64,000 nucleotides of DNA, taken from Eunapius fragilis. Lineage: Eukaryota > Porifera > Demospongiae > Spongillida > Spongillidae. Positions 12,944 to 27,900 of this stretch are shown here, in pieces (within the stretch, counting starts at the first letter, position 1; every line of letters begins with the position of its first letter). The position numbers and the translations under genes are program-made. The stretch is from assembly GCA_963681505.1 (NCBI GenBank), contig OY811984.1:3172858-3236857 (forward strand). Reading direction: 5' to 3'. The notes under the pieces are model-generated. The model did not search any database. It saw only the letters and a list, made by a program, of their open reading frames with translations, and had not been told where the DNA came from.

Positions 12944-15900
12944 AATGTGTGTGTAAAGGACCTGTATGTACATCACCCTAAATGGGAGTATGCTGCTATA
13001 TGTAGTGTGGTCATGTCTCAAGGGAAGGCTCTATTATGGTGAACACAGAAGCAATGATATAGTTACAGAGAGACCACATATATGACATAGAAGCCAGTTT
13101 CAGTAGGGTGCATGTACAGAACACAGTTGTGCATGACACAATGTGTGTACCTACATTACTAGACAGTTTCCACATATAAAACAGCTAGTGCGTGCGTGTA
13201 TGCGTACGTATGTGTGTTTGCCCATCATGAGTATGCTACACATCTATTTACGCAACAATGCAGTGTATGCACAAACACACAAGGCCGGATGATGTATTCT
13301 CACGAACTACCTTGTATGCGAGCTATGCACTATAGGAGCAAGAAAATACAACTGTTACTGAGTGGGCATAGCAAAAATTATGACATAAAGGAAAGAGTGA
13401 TTATACACCAACTTCTCCTGCTGAGAGAGAAGGGTATGGCGAATGCAAAGGAAAAGTTCTTACATGCGTTGTGATGCATACTGCTTGACCGCGACCTGTG
13501 AACCAAGCGATAAGACTACTGCAGCTATTCCCTTCGATCCGTTGTTTCAATACGATTGTGTGACGAAGCGATACGTTCTTTAACCCGCATCAACCAAAGA
13601 ATAGATGGAGAATGGGCGGAACGCCTAAGTTATCAAAAATCATTTGGATCGGGGGAGGGGAGACGGTGCAGGTTGTATGCAATAATGGCGCAAATCGACC
13701 GGGAAATGTTCAATAACTTTGCACAGCTGGATCTTTGTAACGGCTTTGGTAAATATTAACGAACAGAACACGTCAATAGCTAAAGGGCCCCTCTAGATTC
13801 AGAAGCAATTTAAATGATCCTACCTAAAGATATGGTGATTTTGAACCCCACGGGGTATCGGACATTGGAAAACTGACAATAATTGCATGCAAGACTCCAA
13901 AATACATCTTCCAGTAGACAGATGGTGTAGTATGAAGCGTCGAAAATACGAAGTGGATAGCATTAACCGTTCCGAAGATAAAGCAGTTTGAGTTTTATGT
14001 TACAAACAAAAAAACACAAGGGTCATTCTCTCATAGAACATTTCATATATATATATAATTATTCATATATATATATGACACTTGATGATCAAAGCCACCA
14101 GCGCTGATCAAACAAAGATCAATTAAATAGCATGAGGTCAATTGACTACCAGGGCAATGAGAATAATTAGGATTATTAACTATTACAGGTATGGAGGCAT
14201 GGCGCCAGACATTGCAACGTGTTTAACCCAACTATAAAGTCTCACTAACTATTGTATCATTTATAAATGAGTGAGTTGTATTGGGGGCACAAACATCTGG
14301 GGAGGGTCACAGAAGGACTGGGAGATGGGAGGTCTTGAGTCCTTTTGTCTCCCATGATTTATGATATGGCTGTCAATACTAATACTAAATTTAACTAGGC
14401 AGAGGTTATGAGTTGGGGGAAGGGGGAGGGGCTGGGGGTGAAACCTACTCTTATTAAACATACACATACCTGGGCCAATGTACTCTTGCCGGCTCCACTG
14501 TTCCCACATAAAATGACTTTGCTGAAGGTGTGCACAGGAAACTCGCTGTGAATTCTCAATAACTTTAGTATTTCATAATATCCACTTGCTAGCATCACTG
14601 GGGTCTTTCCATCTGTATCTTTAATGTTCACATCAATTCCAGGTGCCATCAGCAGTTTCTTTACACAGTCAGTGTGACCTTTTCTAACAGCCACATGTAA
14701 CGGTGTAGAACCCTTGCAGTGTAGAAAAACATGAGTCATGTAATAAATTGCTCAGGTTAATGGTGAAGTTTTAATATCAGCTGGGTTAACCAATGTGTCA
14801 TTTGCATACATGTAATATGTTTGTAACTTGTGAATCACTCCATACATGATGTAGATCAAGAGATGAGATTGAAATGAACAGGTGGTGATAGAAATAACAG
14901 CATTACATTAGGCTAACAGTGGTTATCACTAAGTTCATAATTCCAGTCATTTAAAGACACATGAAAAAAAACCCATTCTATGGTAATTTGAACAAAAACC
15001 AGTTTTCAGTATACCTACATGCAATACGTACAAATACATGTATGCCCTGATGTTGGATGATTTTAATTCAATTCACCAGATAAACGAGAGAGAAGGAATA
15101 TCAAAAAGAAGCATCACAAAACCAATAAATGTCAAATGATCAAGGGTATGAATCAAGAAAAGGAAAATGTTCATGCACAATACAACTGGAGTTTTTGTTG
15201 AGTGCTTCTCCACTTTAGCAAATACATCCCTTGGGGTTCAAAGTTTAGAATGACAATACAGTACATGTATAAGTAACTGGAGATGAACTGATTGTGAAGC
15301 AAAACGAACAAAAGAAGCACTAATAGGTACATGTAGAGATGAGGAAATTAGGAAGGCAAGAAAATTGATGAAATGGCCAACACTTTGACACATTACTATG
15401 GCCATGATGTTGGATGAATTTTTGTCACTAAACAGATACATTTAATAACTAAAAACAATGAATTAAAACACAGTTTTCACTATATCTACATGCAATACTT
15501 ACGCCCTGATGTTGGATGATTTTGATTCAATTCAGCCGATAAAAGGGAGAGAAGGAATAAGTATCAAAAACCAATGAAGGGAACTTGAGGAAATGAATGA
15601 ATCAAGAGAGGAAATATTTATGTACAGGACAATGCTATGGCAAAATCCATTCCAGGTCGCTACTGCTACTGGGAAAATGTATCCGCTGATGTTGGATTAA
15701 TATTGCAAACTCATTTTCATACTAATAATTCAAGAAATCCCCAATGCTTAATCTCACATAATCACTCTATGTTAATGCTGATTTTCAAAGCAAGGATATG
15801 AATTAAAAAACAGGCATTCATGCACAATAAAACAGGTTTTTCAGTAGGTTATCTTAAGCAAAAAACATCCCTTGGGGTTCAATGATTGGTACAATAATAC

Positions 15901-18900
15901 ATGTACACGCAGTTTACACATATATCCACAGGCAATACTTACGTCCTGATTCTGGATGATTTTAATTCAATTCACCAGATAAGCGAGAGAGAAGGAATAT
16001 CAAAAAGAAGCATCACAAAACCAATAAATGTCAATTGATCAAGGGTATGAATCAAGAAAAGGAAAATGGTCATGCACAATACAACTGGAGTTTTTGTTGA
16101 GTGCTTCTCCACTTTAGCAAATACATCCCTTGGGGTTCAAAGTTTAGAATGACAATACAGTACATGTGCAAGTAACTGGAGATGAACTGATTGTGAAGCA
16201 AAACAAACAAAAGAAGCACTAATAGGTACATGTAGAGATGAGGAAATTAGGAAGGCAAGAAAATTGATGAAATGGCCAACACTTTGACACATTACTATGG
16301 CCATGATGTTGGATGAATTTTTGTCACTAAATACATACATTTAATAACTAAAAACAATGAATTAAAACACAGTTTTCACTACATCTACATGCAATACTTA
16401 CGCCCTGATGTTGGATGATTTTGATTCAATTCAGCCGATAAAAGGGAGAGAAGGAATAAGTATCAAAAACCAATGAAGGGAACTTGAGGAAATGAATGAA
16501 TCAAGAGAGGAAATATTTATGTACAGTACAATGCTATGGTCAAAACCATTCCAGATCGCTACTGCCACAGGGAAAATGTATCCGCTGATGTTGGATTAAT
16601 ATTCCAAACTCATTTTCATAATAATAATTCGAGAAATCCCCAATGCTTAATCTCACATAATCACTCTATGTTAATGCTGATTTTCAATGCAAGGATATTA
16701 ATCAAAAAACAGGCATTCATGCACAATAAAACAGGTTTTTCCGTAGGTTATCTTAAGCAAAAAACATCCCTTGGGGTTCAATGATTGGTACAATAATACA
16801 TGTACATGCAGTTTACACATATATCCACAAGCAATACTTACGTCCTGATGTTGGATGATTTTATTTCAATTCACCACATAAGCGAAAGAGAGGATATATT
16901 AAAAAGAAGCATCACAAAACCAATAAATGTCAGATAAATTTGGAATAAATACCATCAACATCATATAACCAGAACAATGAATATAAATAAATATCCACAT
17001 GTAATTGCATGGTGAAGATGATGGCAGTACATGTTACTTTCGATGCACTCATTGTCACTAAATAGATATTCAATGACTAGAGAACACATTACAGATCATG
17101 GAAGTGACACTGATCATTCCTAAATAAATGGATTGGAACCAATGATCAACTAAACTATTAATGTCACAATGGCTTGTGTGTCAAAAAAATCAGAGAAATC
17201 AAACAAGCCAGAACCACAATTGGAAGAATGAATCATAAATGTGCTGTCTAAATTATCAGCAACGGCCTACACCATGATAGGTTGCTAAGGCAACAAAAAT
17301 GAAACATTGCCATGGTGAACACCATGACAGGGTACAAGTTGCTATGGCCAATGCCATGATAAGTTGCTATGGCCTACACCACGATATGTTGCTATGGCAA
17401 AAACATGAAAGATTGCCATGGTCAACAGCATGACAGATGACTATGGACTATCCAACAACATGAAAGATTGCCATGGTCAACACCATGACAGATGACTATG
17501 GACTATCCAACAGCATGAAAGATTGCCATGGTCAACACCATGACAGATGACTATGGACTATCCCATCACAAGTTGTTGTGACCAACACTACGACAGTTTG
17601 ATATGGCCAAAACCATAAGTTCCCACCATGATAGGTTGCTTTGCAACAGAATGAAAGATTGCCATGGTAAACACCAACACAAATGACTACGGCCTATCCC
17701 ATGACAAGTTGCTGTGGCCAACACTACGACAGGTTGTTATGGCCAAAACAATGCCAGGATTTTAATCAAGAAACAGGTATTCATGCATAACACTACAGGT
17801 TTTTCTGTAGGTTATTTTCTAGCTAAAACATCCCTTTGGGTTCAATCATTTGTACAATAATACATGATCATCCATTGTAGATGAAGTAAAGACAAGCTAG
17901 GCAGTTGAGAAAATAGCCCAACAGGACATTGCTTACTGAAGGTGATGAAAGTACATTTTACTTTGGATGGAAATAATGTCACTAAATAGTTACATTAAAT
18001 GACTATCAAACAGCCAACGACAATGAACTAAAACACAGTATACACATGCATCAGCAGGCAATATTTACGCTCTGGTGTTGGATGATTTTGATTCAATTCA
18101 CCAGATAAACGAGAGAGAAGGAATATTAAAACTACATGTAAGCATCACAAAACCAATAAATGTCAATTGATCAAGGGTACGAATCAAGAAAAGGAAAATG
18201 TTCATGCACAATACAACTGGATGGAATCATTGTCACTAAATAGATACATTTAATAACTATAAAATAACTAAAACTATGAATTAAAACAAAGTTTTCACTA
18301 TACATGTATCTACATGCAATACTTACGTGCTGATGTTGGATGAATTTGATTCAATTCAGCCGATAAAAGGGAGAGAAGGAATAATTATTAAAAGTATCAA
18401 AGACCAATGAAGGGAATTGGAGGAAATGAATGAATCAAGAGAGGAAATATTTATGTACAACACAATGCTATGGTCAAAACCATTCCTGGTCGCTACTGCC
18501 ATAGGGAAAAATTACCAGATAATGTTGGATTAATATTCCAAACTCATTTTCATACTAATAATTCAAGAAATCCCCAATGCTTAATCTCACATAATCACTC
18601 TATGTTAATGATGATTTTCAAAGCAAGGATATTAATAAAAAAACAGGGATTCATGCACAATAAAACAGGTTTTTCTGTAGATTATCTTAAGCAAAAAACA
18701 ACCCTTGGGGTTCAATGATTTGTACAATAATACATGTACATGCAGTTTACACATACATCCACAGGCAAAACTTACGCCCTGGTGTAGGATGATTTTGATT
18801 CAATTCACCAGATAAACGAGAGAGAAGGAATATTAAAAAGAAGGATCACAAAACCAATAAATGTCAATTGATCAAGGGTACGAATCAAGAAAAGCAAAAT

Positions 18901-21900
18901 GTTCATGCACAAAACAACTGGATGGAATCATTGTCACTAAACAGATACATTTAACGACTATACAACCTGATGTCAAATAAATTTTGATTCATTACAGCAA
19001 ATATAGGAATATCAAACAGCACTGTAATTCAAGGCATCATTACATTAATGATAGCAACTTGAACAAGAGTGAGACAAAAATCTATGAAGCAGAGAAAAGG
19101 TGGAGCTGATGATGATGTGGTAAACATCTTGTGCAGGACAGAATGACAGTAACTGTAGATGGATTTCCTAACTCCACAAGGGAAGCAGATTACACAGAAA
19201 AGTGACTCACTTGATTCACATCAGCTCCTGCCTTCAAAAGCATCTCCACTACAGCTATGTGACCATTAGAAGCCGCACGATACAGTGGTGTCTGTAACAT
19301 GAAAGAGATAACATCCATTACACTCCAACCTCCATCTTAGCACCACCACTGGTACACTACACTTCTTACAACCTGATATGACAAATACTTCTAACTCATT
19401 TTCATAATAAAAAATCAACAAATCCCCAATGATTAATCTCACATCATTGATCTATGTTAATGTTGATTCTTGAGCAAGGATTTTAAAACAGGTATTCATG
19501 CACAATACAACAGGTTTTACTGTAGGCTATTCTTAGCAAAAACATCGCATTGGGTTCAATCATTTGTACAATAATACATGTACATGCAGTTTACAGATAT
19601 ATCCACAGGCAATACTTACGTCCTGATGTTGGATGATTTTGATTCAATTCACCAGATAAGCGACAGAGAAGGGATATTTAAAAGAACCATCTCAAAACCA
19701 ATAAATGTCAATTGATCAAGGGTACGAATCAAGAAAAGGAAAATGTTCATGCACAATACAACAGGATGGAATCATTGTCACTAAATAGATACATTTAATA
19801 ACTATAAAATAACTAAAAACAATGAATAAAAACACAGTTTTCACTACATCTACATGCAATACTTACGATCTGATGTTGGATGATTTTGATTCAATTCAGC
19901 CGATAAAAGGGAGAGAAGGAATAAGTATCAAAAACCAATGAACGGAACTTGAGGAAATGAATGAATCAAGAGAGGAAATATTTATGTACAGCACAATGCT
20001 ATGGCCAAAACCATTCTAGGTCGCTACTGCCATAGCAAAAAATTACCAGATAATGTTGGATTAATATTCCAAACTCATTTTCATAATAATAATTCAAGAA
20101 ATCCCCAATGCTTAATCTCACATAATCGCTCTATGTTAATGTTGATTTTCAAAGCAAGGATATTAATCAAAAAACAGGGATTCATGCACAATAAAACAGG
20201 TTTTTCCGTAGGTTATCTTAAGCAAATATATCCCTTGGGGTTCAATGATTTGTACAATAATACATGTACATGCAGTTTACACATACATCCACAGGCAATA
20301 CTTACGTCCTGATGTTGGATGATTTTAATTCAATTCACCAGATAAGCGAGAGAGAAGGAATATCAAAAAGAAGCATCACAAAACCAATAAATGTCAATTG
20401 ATCAAGGGTACGAATCAAGAAAAGGAAAATGTTCATGCACAATACAACTGGAGTTTTGTTGAGTGCTTCTCCACTTTAGCAAATACATCCCCTGGGGTTC
20501 AAAGTTTAGAATGACAATACAGTACATGTACAAGTAACTGGAGATGAACTGATTGTGAAGCAAAACAAACAAAAGAAGCACTACATGTACATTTAAAACA
20601 CTCAATAACAATCAACTAAAACACAGTATACACATATATCCACAGGCAATACTTACGTCCTGATGTTGGATGATTTTGATTCAATTCACCAGATAAGCGA
20701 CAGAGAAGGGATATTTAAAAGAACCATCACAAAACCAATAAATGTCAAATGATCAAGGGTACGAATCAAGAAAAGGAAAATGTTCATGCACAATACAACA
20801 GGATGGAATCATTGTCACTAAATAGATACATTTAATAACTATAAAATAACTAAAAACAATGAATAAAAACACAGTTTTCACTACATCTACATGCAATACT
20901 TACGATCTGATGTTGGATGATTTTGATTCAATTCAGCCGATAAAAGGGAGAGAAGGAATAAGTATCAAAAACCAATGAACGGAACTTGAGGAAATGAATG
21001 AATCAAGAGCAGAAATATTTATGTACAACACAATGCTATGGTCAAAACCATTCCAGGTTGCTACTGCCATAGCAAAAAATTACCAGATAATGTTGGATTA
21101 ATATTCCAAACTCATTTTCATAATATTCAAGAAATCCCCAATGCTATCTCACATAATCACTCTATGTTAATGTTGATTTTCAAAGCAAGGATATTAATCA
21201 AAAAACTGGGATTCATGCACAATAAAACAGGTTTTTCCGTAGGTTATCTTAAGCAAATATATCCCTTGGGGTTCAATGATTTGTACAATAATACATGTAC
21301 ATGCAGTTTACACATATCTCCCCAGGCAATACTTACGACCTGATGTTGGATGATTTTGATTCAATTCACCAGATAAACGTGAGAAAAGGGATATTAAAAC
21401 TACATGTAAGCATCACAAAACCAATAAATGTCAATTGATCAAGGGTACGAATCAAGAAAAGGAAAATGTTCATGCACAATACAACTGGAGTTTTTGTTGA
21501 GTGCTTCTCCACTTAGCAAATACATCTCTTGGGGTTCAAAGTTTAGAATGACAATACAGTACATGTACAAGTAACTGGAGATGAACTGATTGTGAAGCAA
21601 AACAAACAAAAGAAGCACTACATGTACATTTAAAACACTTTTCAGAGACAAGTGGAATTGTTTCAATTGCATAGGTGCTTTGGATGGCAAACATATTGTC
21701 ATAAGACCTCCTGCCAACACTGGATCGTACTACTTCAACTATAAACATCACTTCAGCATCGTGCTTTTGGCTTTGGTTGATGCGGATTACAAGTTTCTAT
21801 ATGTTGACATTGGCTGCAATGGTAGGGTATCAAATGGAGGTGTTTTCAAGAACAGTAGTTTATATGCTGCTCTTGAAAACAACACCCTGCATCTGCCCAA

Positions 21901-24900
21901 TCGTAAAGCACTACCTGGACAGAGTCAGCCTATGCCTTACACAATAGTAGCTGATGATGCATTTCCACTTAAGGATTATCTCCTAAAGCCCTACAGCCTG
22001 TCAGGACTAACAATACAGAATCGTGTATTCAACTACCGATTAAGTCGAGCTCGCAGAATAGTGGAAAATGCATTTGGCATTCTTGCTAACAGATTCCGAA
22101 TATTTATGGCACCAATTGCCTTAAAACCTGAAAAAGTTGAAGCTATCATTAGCCTGTTGCAGCCTGCACAATTTTCTTCGAACTCGAATTGGTGCCCGTT
22201 GTGCCTACACTCCTTCTTCAGTTCTAGACAGTGAAGATTCTGAAACACATTCAGTATTACCTGGTAACTGGCGACAAGGTCCAACACCTCAAGGACTACT
22301 ACCACTTGTACTGGCAAAGACGATTTGAATTATTAGAAACTACATGCATATATCTGTGTTCATATGTAAATATATATGTAAATACTATATACCTTAAGAT
22401 ATGGTTGTAAAACTTCATGTATGGCTTCATATGTCTCAGGGATTATTATAGGCCTATATTAAACCCATTCCACAGGCGTGCGCTGATAAAATGTGAACTA
22501 TAGGCTTGTTTTCAATTTTCCATCAAAATTCTGTCACACTAGTTTCCATGCTTACTACACCACCATTGTCAATCCTACATGTATATGCCCGCCAACTTTC
22601 TCGTTAGAGAAAGTTTTTGTTTACTTGTAAGTACCAAAAACCAATGAAGCGCACTTGTGAAAATGCACATGTGTGAATCAAGAGAGAAAATATTTATACA
22701 GGGATTATTTGTCCAATAGTCTGAGCAGCAATTCTGTAGATGTACTTCAAACTTTCGTAGGATTCATATAAATATTGCATGAATTGGTTATCACACAACA
22801 TGCGGGGATGCAACAATTTGCTTAATTGCCAACCTGTGGCCAAAAACCTTAATGTCAGAGCTAGTCGTTCTCCTGGATGAATAGATTGGCGCATTTTAGT
22901 ATCCTTTCGGATTATTAAAGGAGCCACCATGCCAAGCAATTCCTCAAATGTTGCAGCGTCCATCCGTACGAAGTTACGATAGCTGGATACATCCAGGACC
23001 TTTAGCTCTTGCAAAAGATGTTCATACGCTCCATGCGCTCCACGATTAAGCAACCACTTTTTAACCCACATAGACCTTTCCCTTCGTTTCCTCCGTCGAT
23101 TCTTCAACCTTATTGCAATTACAGCGGCACAAACTCCAACGACATCAGCTTCCGCCATAATGAATACCACTAAATTGATTTAATAGTTATTCAATGACTA
23201 GAGAACACATTACAGATCATGGAACTGACACTGACCATTCCTAAATAAAAGGATTGGAACCAATGATCAACTAAACTATTATGTCACAGTGGCTTGTGCG
23301 TCAAAGAAATCAGAGAAATCAAACAAGCGAGAACTACCATTGGAAGAATGAATCATAAATGTGGCGACCAAAATAATCATCAATCCAACGGCCTACACTA
23401 TGATAGGTTGCTGTGGCCAACACCATGCCAAGTCGTTATTGCTGATGATGGATGAATTTTACAGCAAATATCTATAATCATAGAATAGCTCAAATCAACA
23501 GCCATAACAAGAACAATGATTTTAAATACAGTTTACACAATTATCCACATGCAATTCTCACTATTTTTGTTCCATTCAGCAGATAAAAGAGAAGGAATAA
23601 TTATTAGAAACAGCACTAAACCTATGAAGCTCACTTGAGCAAACGTATGAATCAAGAGCGAAAATATTCATGCACATTACAACAGTTAACTTAGGGAATA
23701 TACTATGTACACATATCTGAATGCAATACTTTAAGTTGCTATGGCCAAAACCATGCAAGGTTGCCATTGCCACGTGCAACAAATACAACCTGATGTTAAA
23801 TAAACTTTGATTCGTTACAGCAAATATTAAGCGGCCTGTAATTCAAGGCACCACTAAATCAATGATAGCAACTTGAACAAGAGTGTGACACAAATCTATG
23901 AAGCAGAAGCAGAGAAAAGGTGGAGCTGATGATGATGTGGTAAACATCTTGTGCAGGACAGAATGATAGTAACTGTAGACGGATTCCCTAACTCCACAAG
24001 GGAAGTAGGTCACAAAGAAAGTGACTCACTTTATTCACATCAGCTCCTGCCTTCAAAAGCATCTCCACTACAGCTATGTGACCATTTTCAGCTGCACCAT
24101 ACAGAGGTGTCTGTAACATGAAAGAGATGACTCCAACCTCCATCTTAGCACCACCACTGGTACACTGCACTTCTTACAACCTGATATGACAAATAGTCCA
24201 AACACATTTTAAAAATCAACAAATCCTCAATGTTTAATCTCACATCATCGTTCTGCTAATGTTAATTTAACTTTTTGAGCAGGGATTTTAATCAAGAAAC
24301 AGGTATTCATGCGCAATACAACAAGTTTTTCTGTTGGTGATCTTTAACAAAAACATCCCTTTGGGTTCAATCATTTGTACAATAATACATGATCATCCAT
24401 TGTAGAGGAAGAAGAGATAAGAAAGGAGAAAGCTAGGAAGGTGAGAAAATAGCCCAACAGGATACTACTTGGTGAAGGTGATGAAAGTACATTTTACTTT
24501 AGATGGAATGATTGATTGTCACTAAATAGTTACAAGTAATGACTATGAAACAACCAACAAAAATGAACTAAATCACAGTTTTCACTATATCTTCATGCAA
24601 CACGTACGTTCTGATGTTGGATGATTTTGATTCAATTCAGCCGATAAATGAGAGAGAATGAATAATTATTAAATATATCAAAGACCAATGAAGGGAACTT
24701 GACGTACAAAGAGGAAATATTCATGCACAGCACAATGCTATGGCCAAAACCATTCCAGGTCGCTACTGCCACAGGGAGAAATTACCAGATGATGTTGGAT
24801 TAATATTCCAAACTCATTTTCATAATAAAAAATCAACAAATCCTCAATGCTTAATCTCACATCATCGCTCTATGTTAATGTTCATATTTAAGCAAGGATT

Positions 24901-27900
24901 TTAATCAAGAAACAGGTATTCATGCACAATACAACACGTTTTTTTGTCGGTTATCTTTAGCAAAAACATCCCTTGGGGTTCAATCATTTGTACAATAATA
25001 CATGTACATGCATAGTACATGAAGTAGAGATAAGAAAGGAGAAAGCTAGGAAGATGAGAAAATAGCCCAGCAGTATATTGCTTGGTGAAGGTGATGACAG
25101 TACATTTTACTTTGGATGGAATCATTGTCACTAAATTTAATGACTAAAATACAACCAACAACAATGAACTAAAACACAGTATACAAATACATCCACAGGC
25201 AATACTTACGCTCTGATGTGGGATGATTTTGATTCAATTCACCAGATAAGCGAGAGAGAAGGAATATTAAAAAGAAGCAACACAATAACAATAAATGTCA
25301 AATGATCAAAGGTATGAATCAAGAAAAGGAAAATGTTCATGCACAATACAACTGGAGTTTTTGTTGAGCACTTCTTCACAAACTTTAGCAAATACATCCA
25401 TTGGGGTTCAAAGTTTAGAATGACAATACAGTACATGTGCAAGTAACTGGAGATGAACTGATTGTGAAGCAAAACAAACAAAAGACGCACTAATAGGTAC
25501 ATGTAGAGATGAGGAAATTACGAAAGCGAGAAAATTGATGACATGGCCAACACTTGGACACATTACTATGGCCAACACCATGCCAGGTTGCTTCTGCCAC
25601 ATGAAATAATTACACGATGATGTTGGATGAACTTTCATTTATTGGAGACAAATTTGGAATAAATACCATCCAGAATAGTTCAAATTCATCAACATCCATA
25701 ACCAGAACAATGAACATGAATAAATATCCACATGTAATTACATGATGAAGATGATGGCCTCACTCCACAAGGGAAACAAGTCACACGGAAAGTGACTCAC
25801 TTTATTCACATCAGCTCCTGCCTTCAAAAGCATCTCCACTACAGCTATGTGACCATTTACAGCTGCACCATACAGAGGTGACTGTAACATGAAAGAGATA
25901 CTGTAACATCCATTATACTCCAACCTCCATCTTAGCACCACCACTGGTACACTGCACTTCTTACAACCTGATATGACAAAATAGTCCAAACTCATTTTCA
26001 AAACTAAAAATCAACAAATCCTCAATGCTTAATCTCACATCATCGCTCTATGCTAATGTTGATTTTTGAGCAAGGATTTTAATCAAGAAACAGGTATTCA
26101 TGCACATAACAAAAAGGTTTTTCTGTAGGTTATCTTTACCAAAAACATCCCTTTGGGTTCAATCATTTGTACAATAATACATCATCATCCATTGTAGAGG
26201 AAGTAGAGACAAGAAAGGAGAAAGCTAGGAAGGTGAGAAAATAGCCCAACAGGATATTGCTTGGTGAAGGTGATGAAAGTACACTTTACTTTGTATGGAA
26301 TTACTGTCACTAAATAGATTCATTTAATGACTAAATAACAATCAAATAAAACAATTTACAGATATATCCACAGGCAATACTTACAAACTGATGTTGGATG
26401 ATTTTGATTCAATTCAGCCGATAAAAGGGAGAGAAGGAATAATTATTAAAAAGTCTCAAAGACCAATGAAGGGAACTTGAGGAAATGAATGAATAAAGAG
26501 AGGAAATATTTATGCACAACACAATGCTATGGCCAAAACCATTCCAGGTTGCTACTGCCACAGGAAAAACGTACCTGCTGATGATGGATTAATATTCCAA
26601 ACTCATTTTCATAATAATAATTTACCAAATACCCAATGCTTAATCTCACATCATCGCTCTATGCTAATGTTGGTTTTTGAGCAAGGATTTTAATCAAGAA
26701 ACAGGTATTCATATACAATTTTTAAAAAGCTTTTCTGTAGGTTATATTTACCAAAAATATCCCTTTGGGTTCAATCATTTGTACAATAATACATGATCAT
26801 CCATTGTAGAGGAAGAAGAGATAAGAAAGGAGAAAGCTAGGAAGGTGAGAAAATAGCCCAACAGGATATTGCTTGGTGAAGGTGATGAAAGAACACTTTA
26901 CTTTACATGGAATGATTGATTGTCACTAAATAGTTACATGTAATGACTATAAAACAACCAATAACAATGAACTAAAACACAGTTTTCACTATATCTTCAT
27001 GCAACACGTACGTTCTGATGTTGGATGATTTTGATTCAATTCAGCCGATAAAAGAGAGAGAAAGAATAACTATTAAAAATATCAAAGACCAATGAAGGGA
27101 ACTTGACGTACAAAGAGGAAATATTTATGCACAAGACAATGCTATGGCCAAAACCATTCCAGGTCGCTACTGCCACAGGGAAAAATTACCAGATGTTGGA
27201 TTAATATTCCAAACTCATTTTCATAATAAAAAATCAACAAATCATCAATGCTTAATCTCACATCATCGCTCTATGTTAATGTTCATATTTAAGCAAGGAT
27301 TTTAATCAAGAAATAGGTAATCATGCACAATACAACACGTTTTTTTGTAGGTTATCTTAAACATCCCTTGGGGTTCAATCATTTGTACAATAATACATGT
27401 ACATGCATAGTACATGAAGTAGAGATAAGAAAGGAGAAAGCTAGGAAGGTGAGAAAATAGCCCAACAGGATATTGCTTGGTGAAGGTGATGACAGTACAT
27501 TTTACTTTGGATGGAATCATTGTCACTAAATTTAATGACTAAAATACAACCAACAACAATGAACTAAAACACAGTATACAAATACATCCACAGGCAATAC
27601 TTACGCTCTGATGTGGGATGATTTTGATTCAATTCACCAGATAAGCGAGAGAGAAGGAATATTAAAAAGAAGCAACACAAAACCAATAAATGTCAAATGA
27701 TCAAGGGTACGAATCTAGAAAAGGAAAATGTTCATGCACAATACAACTGGACTTTTTGTTGAGCACTTCTTCACAAACTTTAGCAAATACATCCATTGGG
27801 GTTCAAAGTTTAGAATGACAATACAGTACATGTACAAGTAACTGGAGATGAACTGATTGTGAAGCAAAAACAAACAAAAGAAGCACTAATAGGTACATGT

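Larger units (their letters stand above)
7375..13100. repeat. Three tandem modules with shared blocks inside the foldback element
   Basis: The block beginning CCTTCAAAGGTACACTAGGT occurs at 7516 and 9918. The block CATACAGCCTTCGTTGTG occurs near 8283 and 10758, and the block ending TACAACGTTGGATCCTGT near 9270 and 11145. A more diverged third version runs from about 11.4 to 13.1 kb. Each module holds GT-, TATG- and GGGA-type microsatellites at matching places, with very different lengths between copies. This shows tandem duplication followed by microsatellite expansion and loss. Confidence 0.75.
6110..14010. mobile_element. Large foldback element in the ROCO intron, diverged inverted arms
   Basis: The arms at about 6110-6880 and 13265-14010 are imperfect inverted copies. 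Shared landmarks are the word TTCATACTACACCAT, the stretch around CCATATCTT, GCACAGCTGGATC, the GCAGTATGCATCAC block and the AGGAGAAGTTGG block; each occurs in the left arm on one strand and in the right arm on the other. By eye the arms are about 70-75% alike, so this is an old insertion. Between them lie three related modules (about 7.4-9.66, 9.88-11.40 and 11.40-13.1 kb) made of shared unique blocks separated by microsatellites. No transposase was found. The exact ends and target duplication could not be fixed. It separates the P-loop from the rest of the ROC domain at gene level and must be spliced out. Confidence 0.65.
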
